Shown here: positions 1 to 8,361 of the stretch, in pieces
Numbering within the stretch: position 1 is the first letter of the stretch
How the letters are laid out: the number at the start of each line of letters is the position of its first letter
Assembly (NCBI GenBank): GCA_031081715.1
Contig: JAVHMA010000028.1
Location: forward strand, 1-44,365
Origin: Armatimonadota bacterium
GTDB lineage: Bacteria; Sysuimicrobiota; Sysuimicrobiia; Sysuimicrobiales; Humicultoraceae
DNA: 44,365 bases
Reading direction: 5' to 3'
Program-made: the position numbers and the translations under genes
The notes under the pieces: generated by a model
Seen by the model: only the letters and a program-made list of their open reading frames with translations
What the model was told of the DNA's origin: nothing
The model's database searches: none

Positions 1-1
1 G

Positions 2-508
2 CACCGAGACCGCGGCGCGCGGTTCTCGGCCCAGCTCGCCGCGCTGCGCGCGCAGTGGGAGGACGAACGATTCGGTCCGCGGCCTGCCCGGCCCGGGGGC
101 CCGGAGCTACTCGTCGGCGGGCAGAGCGACGATGCCTTCGTGCGGGTGGCACGGTACGCGGACGGCTACGTCCACGGCGGCGGCCCGCCGCGGGCGTTCG
201 CGCGGGCGGCCGACCGGGCCCGCGCGGCCTGGGCGGACGCCGGCCGGCCGGGCGGGCCGCGGCTGTGGGGTCAGGTCTACTTCGCGCTGGGCGACGCGGC
301 GGTCGAGGCCGGCACCCGCTACCTGCTCGACTACTACGCGTTCACGGGGCCGTTCGCGCAGCGCATCGCCGCCGGGCTGCTGGCGACCCCACAGGCGATC
401 GTCCAGACCATTCGCGGCTACGAAGACGCGGGCTGCGAGGACCTGGTGCTCCTGCCCACCGTGGCCGACCCGGAGCAGCTCGATCGCCTGGCGGACGTGG
501 TGGCGTGA
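2..508 (+). CDS. LLM-class flavin-dependent oxidoreductase, C-terminal part (5' end outside window)
   Basis: An open frame enters from the left edge in phase with base 2 and stops at TGA 506-508, giving about 168 residues. The segment with LLVGGQSDDAFVRVARYADG, then GVE-type helices and a final helix ending LDRLADVVA, matches the C-terminal half of the luciferase-like (LLM) TIM-barrel family, where a 'GG...A...ADG' strand-helix lies near the FMN or F420 site. The N-terminal half and start are outside the window. The stop overlaps the GTG of the next gene (GTGA), so it belongs to the anthraniloyl-CoA operon. The substrate cannot be told from sequence. A second LLM enzyme closes the same operon (5506-6519), so the pair may act on related flavin-dependent steps; that is inference. 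Confidence 0.75.
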   Translation, partial: HRDRGARFSAQLAALRAQWEDERFGPRPARPGGPELLVGGQSDDAFVRVARYADGYVHGGGPPRAFARAADRARAAWADAGRPGGPRLWGQVYFALGDAAVEAGTRYLLDYYAFTGPFAQRIAAGLLATPQAIVQTIRGYEDAGCEDLVLLPTVADPEQLDRLADVVA

Positions 509-2715
509 AGGTCCTGATCGTCGGCGGGGGCCCGGCCGGGCTCTACTGCGGCCTGCTGATGAAGAAGGCCGACCCCTCGCGCGAGGTCACGGTCGTGGAG
601 CGTAACCCAGCCGACGCGACCTACGGGTGGGGGGTGGTATTCTCCGAGCGCACGCTGGGCGCCCTCGCGGACGCCGACACGAAGACCGCGCGCGCGATCA
701 CCGAGCGCTTCGTGCAGTGGGACGTCATCGACATCCGCTATCGCGACGCGGCGCTCCGGTGCGGCGGCCAGGTCTTCGCCGGCATCTCGCGCAAGACGCT
801 GCTCGCCATCCTGCAGCGACGCTGCGACGAGCTCGGGGTGCGGCTCCGCTTCCGAACCGAGGTCGCCGACCTGCCGGGGCGCGACGAGGCGGACGTGGTG
901 GTCGCCGCCGACGGCGTCAACAGCGCCATCCGGCAGCGCCTGGCCCGCTGGCTGCGCCCGACGATCCGCGAGGGCCGGTGCCGGTACATCTGGTACGGCA
1001 CCGATCGGTGGCTGGATGCCTTCACCTTCGTCTTCCGCGAGAACGCGGCCGGCCTGTTCCAGGTGCACGCCTACCCGTTCGACGGCACCACCGGCACGTT
1101 CATCGTGGAGTGTGACGAGCCAGTCTGGCGGCGGGCCGGCCTCGACCGCATGGACGAGGCGGAGAGCATCGCCTACTGCCGCGAGCTGTTCGCGCCCGAG
1201 CTGGGCGGCCGGCGGCTGCTGTCCAACCACTCGAGGTGGATCCGCTTCGGCACGCTGGTGACCGCGCGGTGGTGGCACGACCGCGTCGTGCTGCTGGGCG
1301 ACGCCGCGCACACCGCGCACTTCTCCATCGGGTCGGGGACGAAGCTCGCGATGGAAGACGCCATCGCGCTCGCCCGCGCGTTCGAGCACCACCGCGACCT
1401 CGACGCCGCCTTCGCCGACTACGAGATGAGCCGCCGGCCCGTGGTGGAAGCCTTCCAGCAAGCGGCCGGCGAGAGCCAGGCCTACTTCGAGGACCTGCGC
1501 CGCTACCTGCACATGGACCCGCCACAGTTCGCCTTCCACCTGCTCAGTCGCAGCGGACGGATGACCTACGACGCGCTCCAGGTGCGCGACCCACACTTCG
1601 TGGACCGGGTGAACCGGTGGTTCGCCGCGGCCGCGGCGGCCGCGGAGCGGTCCGCGCCCGGCCCCGTGGTCGCGCCGCCGCCGATGCTCGCCCCGCTACG
1701 GCTGCGCGGCCTCGAGCTCGCCAACCGCGTGGTGCTGGCCGCGGGCCCGGGCACGGCCGAGGGCGCTGGTATCCCCGGCCCGGCGTTCCGGCGGCGTGTG
1801 GCCGACCTGGCGATGGTGGGCCCCGGGCTGATCCTGACCGGCCCGGTCGCGGTGGAACCCGACGGCCGCATCACGCCTGCCTCACCGGGCTTCTACAGCG
1901 AAGCGCAGCGGGACGCGTGGGCCGGCGTGGCGGCATCGATCCGTGAGCGCTCGGCCGCGCGGCTCGCGGTCACCCTCAACCATAGCGGTCCCCGGGGCGC
2001 GACGCGCCCGCGCGCGGAGGGCCTGGACCGGCCGCTGCGGGAGGGCGCGTGGCCGCTCGTCGCGGCCTCGACGGTGCCCTACGCGCCGTGGAGCGCGCTC
2101 CCGCGCGCGATGGACCGGGGCGACATGGACCGCGTGCGCGACGCGTTCGCGCGCGCCGCCGGCTTCGCCGCGGCCGCGGGCGTCCACATGCTCGTGCTCC
2201 AGTTCGGTCACGGCTACCTGCTGGCGACCTTTCTCTCACCGCTGACCAACCGGCGCGACGACGCCTGGGGAGGCACCCTGGAGGGTCGCCTGCGCTTCCC
2301 GCTCGAGGTGCTGGACGCGGTACGCGCGGCCTGGCCGGCCGACCGACCGCTGGCCGTGGCGTTCACGGCCGACGACTGCGCGCGGGGCGGTCTGGCGCGC
2401 GAGGACGCGGTGGAAGCCGCGCGCCGGTTCCAGGCGCGCGGCGCCGACCTGCTCATCCCGCTGGCCGGGCAGACCATCCCCGACGCCGGCCCGGCCTATG
2501 GCCGCGGGTTTCTCACCCCGCTCGCCGACCTGGTTCGCAACGAAGCGCGCGTGCCCGTCCTGCTCGCCGGCTACCTGGTTACCACCGACGAGGTCAACAC
2601 CGCGCTCGCGGCCGGGCGGGCAGACCTCTGCCTGGTGGATCCCCCGCACCTGCGCGCCCGGGTCGACCAGGAGTCGCGGACGACGGAGCCAAAGGTAGGC
2701 ACCACGTCCCGATGA
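505..2715 (+). CDS. abmA: 2-aminobenzoyl-CoA (anthraniloyl-CoA) monooxygenase/reductase, two-domain flavoprotein
   Basis: A 736-residue protein with two flavin domains. Residues 1-385 form an FAD aromatic hydroxylase domain: a Rossmann GGGPAG near residue 7 and GDAAHTAHFSIGSGTKLA near 265-283. Residues from about 392 form an Old Yellow Enzyme-like barrel (MLAPLRLRGLELANRVV, HGYLLATFLSPLTNRRDDAW, GQTIPDAGPAYGR). This order is that of the 2-aminobenzoyl-CoA monooxygenase/reductase of aerobic anthranilate degradation, often annotated salicylyl-CoA 5-hydroxylase/oxidoreductase. The family both hydroxylates and reduces the ring of the CoA thioester. The GTG at 505 overlaps the upstream stop and places the GGGPAG at the N-terminus, so this start is preferred to longer ones. 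The stop overlaps the next gene's ATG (ATGA). The second domain is divergent at positions expected to touch FMN and the C-terminus appears short (see findings). Confidence 0.88.
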   Translation: MKVLIVGGGPAGLYCGLLMKKADPSREVTVVERNPADATYGWGVVFSERTLGALADADTKTARAITERFVQWDVIDIRYRDAALRCGGQVFAGISRKTLLAILQRRCDELGVRLRFRTEVADLPGRDEADVVVAADGVNSAIRQRLARWLRPTIREGRCRYIWYGTDRWLDAFTFVFRENAAGLFQVHAYPFDGTTGTFIVECDEPVWRRAGLDRMDEAESIAYCRELFAPELGGRRLLSNHSRWIRFGTLVTARWWHDRVVLLGDAAHTAHFSIGSGTKLAMEDAIALARAFEHHRDLDAAFADYEMSRRPVVEAFQQAAGESQAYFEDLRRYLHMDPPQFAFHLLSRSGRMTYDALQVRDPHFVDRVNRWFAAAAAAAERSAPGPVVAPPPMLAPLRLRGLELANRVVLAAGPGTAEGAGIPGPAFRRRVADLAMVGPGLILTGPVAVEPDGRITPASPGFYSEAQRDAWAGVAASIRERSAARLAVTLNHSGPRGATRPRAEGLDRPLREGAWPLVAASTVPYAPWSALPRAMDRGDMDRVRDAFARAAGFAAAAGVHMLVLQFGHGYLLATFLSPLTNRRDDAWGGTLEGRLRFPLEVLDAVRAAWPADRPLAVAFTADDCARGGLAREDAVEAARRFQARGADLLIPLAGQTIPDAGPAYGRGFLTPLADLVRNEARVPVLLAGYLVTTDEVNTALAAGRADLCLVDPPHLRARVDQESRTTEPKVGTTSR

Positions 2716-3503
2716 GCCACGACCTCCTCTATGAGGTGCACGACGGCGTCGCCACGGTGACGCTCAACCGCCCCGACGTCCTCAACGCGCTCACCTTCGA
2801 GGTCTACGCGCAGCTCCGGGACCTGTTCGACGGGCTGCGCACCGACGACCGGGTGCGGGTCGTGGTGCTCACCGGCGCCGGCCGCGGCTTCTGCTCCGGC
2901 GGCGACGTGCACCAGATCATCGGCGAGCTGCTGCGGCGCGACATGCGCGCGCACCTGGAGTTCACGCGGATGACCGGCGCGGTCGTGCGCAACATGCGCC
3001 TGCTGGAGAAGCCGATCGTCGCGGCGGTCAACGGCATGGCCGCGGGCGCGGGCGCGGTGCTGGCCCTGGCCGCCGACCTCCGTCTGGCCTCCGATCGCGC
3101 GCGCTTCGCCTTCCTGTTCACGCGCGTGGGGCTCGCGGGCGCGGACATGGGCGCGGCGTACCTGCTCCCGCGCGCCGTCGGCATGGGCCGTGCGACGGAG
3201 CTGCTCATGCTGGGCGATACCATCGACGCGGCGACCGCGGAGCGCTACGGTCTGGTGAACCGGGTGGTGCCGCACGATGAGCTCGCCGGCACCGCCGCCG
3301 AGTGGGCGCGCCGGCTCGCCGCGGGGCCCGCGCTCGCGCTCGGGCTCACCAAGCGCATGCTGGTCGCCGAGGAGTCCATGGACCTGGTCACGGCGCTGGA
3401 GGCGGAGGCGCAGGCGCAGGCGCTGCTGCTCATGGGCGAGGACCACCGCCTGTTCTACGAGGCCTTCCGCCGCGAGGCGCAGCCGAAGTTCACGGGGCGG
3501 TGA
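2712..3503 (+). CDS. Enoyl-CoA hydratase/isomerase family protein
   Basis: A 263-residue crotonase-fold protein. The oxyanion-hole strand reads GAGRGFCSGGD near residues 53-63 and the second oxyanion region KPIVAAVNGMAAGAG near 100-114. The usual catalytic-glutamate segment is replaced by GLAGADMGAAYLLPRAVG, a pattern found in crotonases of aromatic acyl-CoA pathways, with Asp where ordinary hydratases have Glu. Sitting between the monooxygenase/reductase and a Rid protein, it probably hydrates, hydrolyses or isomerises a non-aromatic cyclic CoA ester made from anthraniloyl-CoA; the precise step is inference. The ATG overlaps the previous stop. The length is normal for the family. Confidence 0.85.
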   Translation: MSHDLLYEVHDGVATVTLNRPDVLNALTFEVYAQLRDLFDGLRTDDRVRVVVLTGAGRGFCSGGDVHQIIGELLRRDMRAHLEFTRMTGAVVRNMRLLEKPIVAAVNGMAAGAGAVLALAADLRLASDRARFAFLFTRVGLAGADMGAAYLLPRAVGMGRATELLMLGDTIDAATAERYGLVNRVVPHDELAGTAAEWARRLAAGPALALGLTKRMLVAEESMDLVTALEAEAQAQALLLMGEDHRLFYEAFRREAQPKFTGR

Positions 3504-3526
3504 GCGCGGGCGGTGCGCGAGACCCG

Positions 3527-3949
3527 ATGGAACGCCTGATCATCCAACCACCGCAGCTGCCGCCGCCGCGGGGCTTCAGCCACGGCATCCTGGTGCGGGG
3601 CGGGGCGGTGCTCTTCCTGGCCGGCCAGGATGCCAGCGGGCCGGACGGCCGCATCGCCGCACCCGAGGACCTGGTGGCGCAGTTCGAACAGGCGCTGCGC
3701 AACCTCCAGGCGGTCGTGCGCGCGGCGGGCGGGCAGCTCCGCGACGTGGTCAAGTTGACCATCTTCGTGCGCGACCGGCGGCGTTACCTGGCATCGCTTG
3801 GGCCCATCGGCGAGGTCTTCCGCCGGTACTTCGAGGGCCACTACCCCGCGATGGCGCTGTTCGAGGTGAGCGGGTTCTTCCGCGAGGACGCCCTCGTCGA
3901 GGTGGAGGGGATCGCGGTCATCGACGAGCTCGAGGCGCGCGCCGAATGA
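3527..3949 (+). CDS. Rid-family (YjgF/YER057c/UK114) protein 1
   Basis: A 140-residue protein of the trimeric Rid fold, with the typical strand-helix run GAVLFLAGQDASGPDG, then FEQALRNLQAVVRAAGGQLR and VVKLTIFVRD. Rid proteins hydrolyse enamines/imines, and the anthraniloyl-CoA ring-reduction product carries an enamine-like amino group, so a deaminating role in this operon is attractive. However the segment equivalent to the RidA 'PARS..EV' active site reads YPAMALFEVSGF, with Met in place of the catalytic Arg. It is therefore not an archetypal RidA. The ATG at 3527 is chosen; a GTG at 3500 overlapping the hydratase stop (GTGA) would add nine residues and is also possible. Confidence 0.82.
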   Translation: MERLIIQPPQLPPPRGFSHGILVRGGAVLFLAGQDASGPDGRIAAPEDLVAQFEQALRNLQAVVRAAGGQLRDVVKLTIFVRDRRRYLASLGPIGEVFRRYFEGHYPAMALFEVSGFFREDALVEVEGIAVIDELEARAE

Positions 3950-5097
3950 ACTTCGCCCTGACGCCGGCACAGCGGGAGGTCCAGGAGCGGGCGCGGCGGT
4001 TCGCGATCGAGGAGGTCGCGCCGATCGCGCGCGCCATGGACGAACGGGGTGAGTTCCCGCGCCACCTGGTGCCGCGCATGGGCGCGCTCGGCCTGCTCGG
4101 CGGGCCGCTGGCGCCGGAGTACGGTGGCAGCGGGATGGACTACCAGAGCTTCGCGCTCGTCTACGAGGAACTCGGCCGCGTGGATGCCTCGGTGCGCGGC
4201 TTCCTGGCCGTGCACGCCGGGCTCGTGGCGCTGTGCATCCGCGACTGGGGCACCGAGGAGCAGAAGCGCCGCTACCTGCCGCGGCTCGCGCGCGGCGAGT
4301 GGATCGGCTGCTACGCGCTCACCGAGCCCGGCGCCGGCTCGGACGCGGCCAGCCTGGAGACCACGGCGACGCCCGACGGCGACGGCTACGTGCTGCGCGG
4401 GGAGAAGATCTGGATCACCAACGGGGGCGTGGCGGACCTGGCGATCGTCTTCGCCACGCGCGACCCCTCCGCGCGCCACCGCGGCATCTGCGCCTTTCTG
4501 GTGGAAACCCCGACGCCCGGGTTGCGGCGGGAACCGATGCCCGGCCGCGAGCTCGGCCACCGCGCCGCCGACCACGCCCGGCTCGTCTTCGAGGACTGCC
4601 GGGTGCCCGCGGCGGCGATGCTGGGCGCGCCCGGGCAAGGGTTCGCGGTCGCGATGTCGGCGCTCGACCACGGCCGGCTCGGCGTGGCCGCGGGCGCGGT
4701 CGGCGTGGCCGCGGCGTGCCTGGACGCGTGCGTGGCGTTCGCGCGCACGCGCCGCCAGTTCGGCCGGCGCATCGGCGACTTCCAGATGATCCAGGCGCAC
4801 CTGGCCGACATGGCCGCCGACGTGGACGCGGCGCGGCTGCTCGTCTACCGCGCGGCCTGGATGAGAGACCAGGGGATGCCGGCGACCCGCGAGACCTCGA
4901 TCGCCAAGCTCTTCGCGACCGAGGTGGCCGCGCGGGCGGCGGGTGACGCGGTGCTCATCCACGGCGGCCGCGGGTACTCGAACGAGTACCCGGTCGAGCG
5001 GCACTACCGCGACATCAAGGGCCTGCAGATCTACGAGGGCACGAGCCACATCCAGCGGATCATCATCGCCCGCGATCTGGTCGGGCGCGAGGGGTAG
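3946..5097 (+). CDS. Acyl-CoA dehydrogenase
   Basis: A 383-residue FAD-dependent acyl-CoA dehydrogenase of standard length. Diagnostic blocks are CYALTEPGAGSDAASLETTA near residues 122-141, GEKIWITNGG near 150-159, RRQFGRRIGDFQMIQ near 267-281, and IHGGRGYSNEYPVER followed by YEGTSHIQRIIIARDL at the C-terminus. The Glu of YEGTS is at the catalytic-base position of short-chain and glutaryl-type dehydrogenases. It overlaps the upstream Rid gene by ATGA. In this operon it most likely oxidises a saturated or ring-derived acyl-CoA during dearomatised-ring beta-oxidation. The exact substrate cannot be assigned; the absence of a thiolase and 3-hydroxyacyl-CoA dehydrogenase means later steps are encoded elsewhere. 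Confidence 0.9.
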   Translation: MNFALTPAQREVQERARRFAIEEVAPIARAMDERGEFPRHLVPRMGALGLLGGPLAPEYGGSGMDYQSFALVYEELGRVDASVRGFLAVHAGLVALCIRDWGTEEQKRRYLPRLARGEWIGCYALTEPGAGSDAASLETTATPDGDGYVLRGEKIWITNGGVADLAIVFATRDPSARHRGICAFLVETPTPGLRREPMPGRELGHRAADHARLVFEDCRVPAAAMLGAPGQGFAVAMSALDHGRLGVAAGAVGVAAACLDACVAFARTRRQFGRRIGDFQMIQAHLADMAADVDAARLLVYRAAWMRDQGMPATRETSIAKLFATEVAARAAGDAVLIHGGRGYSNEYPVERHYRDIKGLQIYEGTSHIQRIIIARDLVGREG

Positions 5098-5098
5098 G

Positions 5099-5509
5099 GT
5101 GCCGACACCGGGCGCCGCAGACGGCCGGCATCGCGACGGCACCGGCTGGGAAGACGAGGCGGGCTACTCCCGGGCGGCGCGGCGAGGGCGCCGGATCGCG
5201 GTCAGTGGCACCACGGCGAACGGACCGGACGGCACGGTCCTCTTTCCCGGCGACACCTTCGCGCAGGTCCGCGCCGCGCTCCGACGCGCGCTCGACGCGG
5301 TGACCGCACTCGGCGGCACGGCGCGCGACGTGGTGCGCACCCGAGTCTACCTGGCACCCGGCGCGGACTGGCAGGCGGCGGCACGAGCACACCGTGAGGT
5401 GCTGGGTGAGGTCAGTCCAGCCAACACCATGCTCTACGTCGGGGGACTGATCGGCGACGGATTCCTGGCAGAGGTGGAGATCGACGCAGAACTCGGAGAA
5501 GGGTCGTGA
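5099..5509 (+). CDS. Rid-family protein 2
   Basis: A 136-residue Rid-fold protein beginning at GTG one base after the dehydrogenase stop. The core reads GRRIAVSGTTANGPDG, then QVRAALRRALDAVTALGGTARDVVRTRVYL, and SPANTMLYVGGLIGDGFLAEVEIDA. The position of the RidA catalytic Arg is Asn here (PANTML), so this paralogue also lacks the classical deaminase residue. The first roughly 20 residues are polar and not conserved in the family, so a later start is possible although no better start codon is evident. It overlaps the next gene by GTGA. Two different Rid proteins in one operon suggests two enamine or lactam-like intermediates, or a hetero-oligomer; this is inference. Confidence 0.78.
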   Translation: MPTPGAADGRHRDGTGWEDEAGYSRAARRGRRIAVSGTTANGPDGTVLFPGDTFAQVRAALRRALDAVTALGGTARDVVRTRVYLAPGADWQAAARAHREVLGEVSPANTMLYVGGLIGDGFLAEVEIDAELGEGS

Positions 5510-6519
5510 GGACCAGCCTCCGGCTGAACAACGACGTCTCCCCGGAGCTGTTCATCCGTGTGGCGCAGGCCGCCGAAGACGCCGGCTTCGACCAGATCTG
5601 GGTGTCGAACGACCTGTTTCTCAGGGCCGCGCCGGTGCTGTTGGCCGCCGCGGCCAGGCACACCCGCAGAATCGGCCTGGGGACGTGCATCCTCAACCCA
5701 TACTCGATGCACCCCGCCGAGATCGCCATGGCCGCCACCACACTGCAGGAAGTCTCCGGCGGCCGGTTTCGGCTGGGCATCGCCGCCGGTGCGCAGGAGT
5801 TCCTCGGCTGGGCGGGGATCGCGCGTGCCGAGCCCCTGGCCCGGACACGTGAGGCCGTGGTCGCCGTGCGCGCGTTGCTCTCGGGCGGCCGGCCGGCGCG
5901 CGTGCCCGGTGCCGGCGAGCGCTGGCACGACGAGGCGTACCTGCGCGTGCCGCCCGTGCCGGCGCCGATCTACGTCGGTGGCATGAGTCCGAGGATGCTG
6001 GAACTCGCCGGCGAGGTGGCGGACGGCGTGCTACCGTTGCTGTTCCCGCCGGAGCACTTCCCCACCGCGCGTGATCAGGTGGTGCGCGGAGCGCTCCGGG
6101 CCGGCCGCGACCCTTCGACCCTCGACGTCGCCGCGTGCATCTGGTGCTCCGCCGACGAGCGCATGGACCGGGCGCACCGGGCGCTCGCGGAGAAGATCGC
6201 CTACTACGGCCCGTCGTTCGCCCCCTACCTACTGCGGCGCGCCGGCCTCGATCCGTCCGCGTTCGACGACATCCGCGCGGCGATGGCGGCGGGCGACCCC
6301 GACCGCGCGGCAGCCCTGGTCACCCCGCCGATGCTCGCGCTAGGCGTCGCTGGATCACCGGAGGCCATCGTGGCGCGATGCCAGCGCCTGGTAGCGCTCG
6401 GCGCACGGCACCTGTCGTTCGGGCCACCGCTGGGTCCCGACGTGGTACGCGCGGTCGAGCTCCTGGGCGCCCGGGTGCTTCCGGCACTCGGCGGTCGGGC
6501 AGGTAGTGTTCCCTGCTGA
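5506..6519 (+). CDS. LLM-class flavin-dependent oxidoreductase (MER-like)
   Basis: A 337-residue complete TIM-barrel protein of the luciferase/F420-dependent methylene-H4MPT reductase group. Landmarks are AAEDAGFDQIWVSNDLFLRAA (the first helix and following loop), RRIGLGTCILNPYSMHPAEIA, GGRFRLGIAAG and PIYVGGMSPRMLELAGEVADG. The start is a GTG overlapping the upstream stop. It is the last gene of the left catabolic operon: a promoter and signal-peptide gene follow directly. Whether it uses FMN or F420 cannot be read with confidence. It may act on an intermediate of anthranilate ring degradation alongside the first LLM protein, or be a housekeeping paralogue. Confidence 0.82.
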   Translation: MRTSLRLNNDVSPELFIRVAQAAEDAGFDQIWVSNDLFLRAAPVLLAAAARHTRRIGLGTCILNPYSMHPAEIAMAATTLQEVSGGRFRLGIAAGAQEFLGWAGIARAEPLARTREAVVAVRALLSGGRPARVPGAGERWHDEAYLRVPPVPAPIYVGGMSPRMLELAGEVADGVLPLLFPPEHFPTARDQVVRGALRAGRDPSTLDVAACIWCSADERMDRAHRALAEKIAYYGPSFAPYLLRRAGLDPSAFDDIRAAMAAGDPDRAAALVTPPMLALGVAGSPEAIVARCQRLVALGARHLSFGPPLGPDVVRAVELLGARVLPALGGRAGSVPC

Positions 6520-6534
6520 ACTCTCGTGCACCGA

Positions 6535-6564
6535 TTGATCGTCCGCACAGGATGCCGATACAAT
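6535..6564 (+). promoter_or_regulatory. Sigma70-like promoter for the Trp-catabolic/peptide-importer operon
   Basis: TTGATC (6535-6540) and TACAAT (6559-6564) are separated by 18 bases, a good sigma70 match in an otherwise very GC-rich setting. It lies just after the LLM gene stop and 44 bases before the binding-protein ATG. A start of transcription near 6571 would give a short leader holding the strong AGGGGGG ribosome site. Confidence 0.6.
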
Positions 6565-6607
6565 GGCGTATCACCGCACGTGCTGCCATGCACAGGGGGG
6601 TGCACTC

Positions 6608-8266
6608 ATGAGCAGCCAGGCAGTCCGCGTCGCGCTCGCCATCGCCGTGTCGCTGTCGGTCCTGGGCGCTTCTGCGCCGGGGCTCGCGGGGCCGTCCGCA
6701 CCGCAACGAGGGGGCATCGTCCGCTTCGGCACGGCGTTTGAGCCGGCGCGCCTGAACCCCACGCTCTACCCGAGCCCGGCGGACCGCCAGGTCACCGAGC
6801 TCGTATACAATCGCCTGCTGAAGCCCGACTACAACATGCGCCTGGTGACCGATCTCGCGGAGAGCTACGAGATCAGCCCCGACAAGCTCGTGATCACTTT
6901 CAAGCTGCGCCGCGGCGTCCGCTGGCACGACGGCACGCCATTCACGGCCCGCGACGTGGCGTTCACATTCAGGAGTCTTGCGCATCCCAACTACGCCGGC
7001 GGGCAGGTGGCGTTCGCCAGCGCGATCCGGGGCGCCCGGGCCTACCGGGAGCGGCGGGCCAGCGACGTTGAGGGCATCCGGGTGCTGGACGACCACACGA
7101 TCCAGTTCACGCTAGAAGAAGTGCACGGACCGGCGCTAGCCAACTTCACCCACCCGATCATCCCTGCGCACATCCTCGGGCCCGTGGATCCCGCGCAGTG
7201 GGATCGGCACCCCACGAACGTCGACCGGCCCGTCGGCACCGGGCCGTTCAAGATCGTGCGCGTCGCGGTCCAGCAGTTCGTCGAGCTCGAGGCCAATCCA
7301 GACTACTTCGGCGGGCGCCCCAACATCGACCGCTTCATCTGGGTCCTGGGCGACGAGGCGGCGCTGCTCTCGTCGCTGCTGGCAGGACGTATCGACGCCA
7401 TGGCCGTGCCGGTGACCGAAGCCAGGACCGTCCGCAACCAACGCCAGCTGGACATCAAAGAGATGAAGGCAAACACCTTCTTCTACATGGGCTTCAACAT
7501 GGCGCATCCCCTCTTTCGACAGAAGCGCGTGCGCCAGGCGTTCGCCCACGCCATCGACCGCGACGAGATCTGTCGGAGCGCGCTCCAGGGGTATTGCCAG
7601 GTGGTGCAGGTACCCATGGCTGCGCCGATGTGGTCGTTCAACCCCGACGCGAAGGGCTACGCATACGACCCGCCTCGGGCCCGCCGCATCCTCGAGGAGC
7701 TCGGCTGGCAGGTCAACCCGTCCACGGGCATCCGCGAGAAGGACGGCCAGCGGCTTCAGTTCGAGATGGTCTACAGCACGCCCATCATGGCCACGTACGC
7801 ACCGCTGATCCAGCAGGACCTCCGGGCGGTCGGAATCGGCATCGACCTGGTGAGGCTGGACTGGCCGACCATGGTGGCGACCAAGCTACTACCGCGGACC
7901 GGGGGCCAGCCGCGTGCGCCCACGGCTCAGGAGCTACAGACGTGGCTGCTGTTCCGCGCGTTGCTGCTGGAACCGCTGGGCGAACTCCACTACGGCTGTG
8001 ACCAGCAGCCGCCCAAGGGCTTCAACTTCACCCAGTACTGCAACAGACAGGTGGACCGTCTCCTGAAGATGCAGCTCGGTACCATGGACCTGTCGGAGCG
8101 CGCGGCGATCTACAAGCGTATCATGGCGATCCTCGCGGACGACATTCCGTGGATCCCGCTGTACTCGAGTGTAGATCTCTACGGGTACAACCGCCGTCTC
8201 CAGAACTTCGAGCCCGGCGTGAACGGCGTGACCCAGAACGTCACCCAGTGGTGGATTCGGCGGTAG
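6608..8266 (+). CDS. ABC transporter solute-binding protein, peptide/nickel (SBP_bac_5) family
   Basis: A 552-residue periplasmic or surface binding protein. An N-terminal Sec signal (hydrophobic VALAIAVSLSVLGASAPGLAG) ends near residue 27, without an obvious lipobox Cys. The mature part starts QRGGIVRFGTAFEPARLNP and contains FKLRRGVRWHDGTPFTARDV, the standard family-5 (DppA/OppA-like) signature. The ATG at 6608 is chosen because AGGGGGG lies a few bases upstream and it begins the signal peptide. Family members bind peptides, sugars, opines or amino acid derivatives. Placement at the head of the operon with the kynurenine-pathway enzymes suggests uptake of a tryptophan- or kynurenine-containing compound, which is inference. 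No cognate ATPase is encoded in the window. Confidence 0.88.
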   Translation: MSSQAVRVALAIAVSLSVLGASAPGLAGPSAPQRGGIVRFGTAFEPARLNPTLYPSPADRQVTELVYNRLLKPDYNMRLVTDLAESYEISPDKLVITFKLRRGVRWHDGTPFTARDVAFTFRSLAHPNYAGGQVAFASAIRGARAYRERRASDVEGIRVLDDHTIQFTLEEVHGPALANFTHPIIPAHILGPVDPAQWDRHPTNVDRPVGTGPFKIVRVAVQQFVELEANPDYFGGRPNIDRFIWVLGDEAALLSSLLAGRIDAMAVPVTEARTVRNQRQLDIKEMKANTFFYMGFNMAHPLFRQKRVRQAFAHAIDRDEICRSALQGYCQVVQVPMAAPMWSFNPDAKGYAYDPPRARRILEELGWQVNPSTGIREKDGQRLQFEMVYSTPIMATYAPLIQQDLRAVGIGIDLVRLDWPTMVATKLLPRTGGQPRAPTAQELQTWLLFRALLLEPLGELHYGCDQQPPKGFNFTQYCNRQVDRLLKMQLGTMDLSERAAIYKRIMAILADDIPWIPLYSSVDLYGYNRRLQNFEPGVNGVTQNVTQWWIRR

Positions 8267-8272
8267 ACGGAC

Positions 8273-8310
8273 GGGAGGGCCCGTCGGCGGGACGCCGCGC
8301 GGGCCTTCCC
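8273..8310 (+). other. Intercistronic hairpin between binding protein and permease
   Basis: GGGAGGGCCCG (8273-8283) pairs with CGGGCCTTCCC (8300-8310), with one G-U pair, and the loop holds a further CGGC/GCCG pairing. There is no T-tract, so it is more likely an mRNA-processing or stability element that keeps the binding protein transcript in excess than a full terminator. The rest of the 95-base gap shows no gene. Confidence 0.5.
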
Positions 8311-8361
8311 CCCACAGGGGCCGCCGGAGCGGAGCCCGTCGGCCACTAGCCTCCTGGCCGC

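Noticed and set aside
418-1596. Long open frame on the minus strand opposite the monooxygenase
   Set aside because: Codon-bias shadow of a GC-rich gene; translation is His/Arg/Val-rich with no domain, and the + strand protein has clear flavin motifs.
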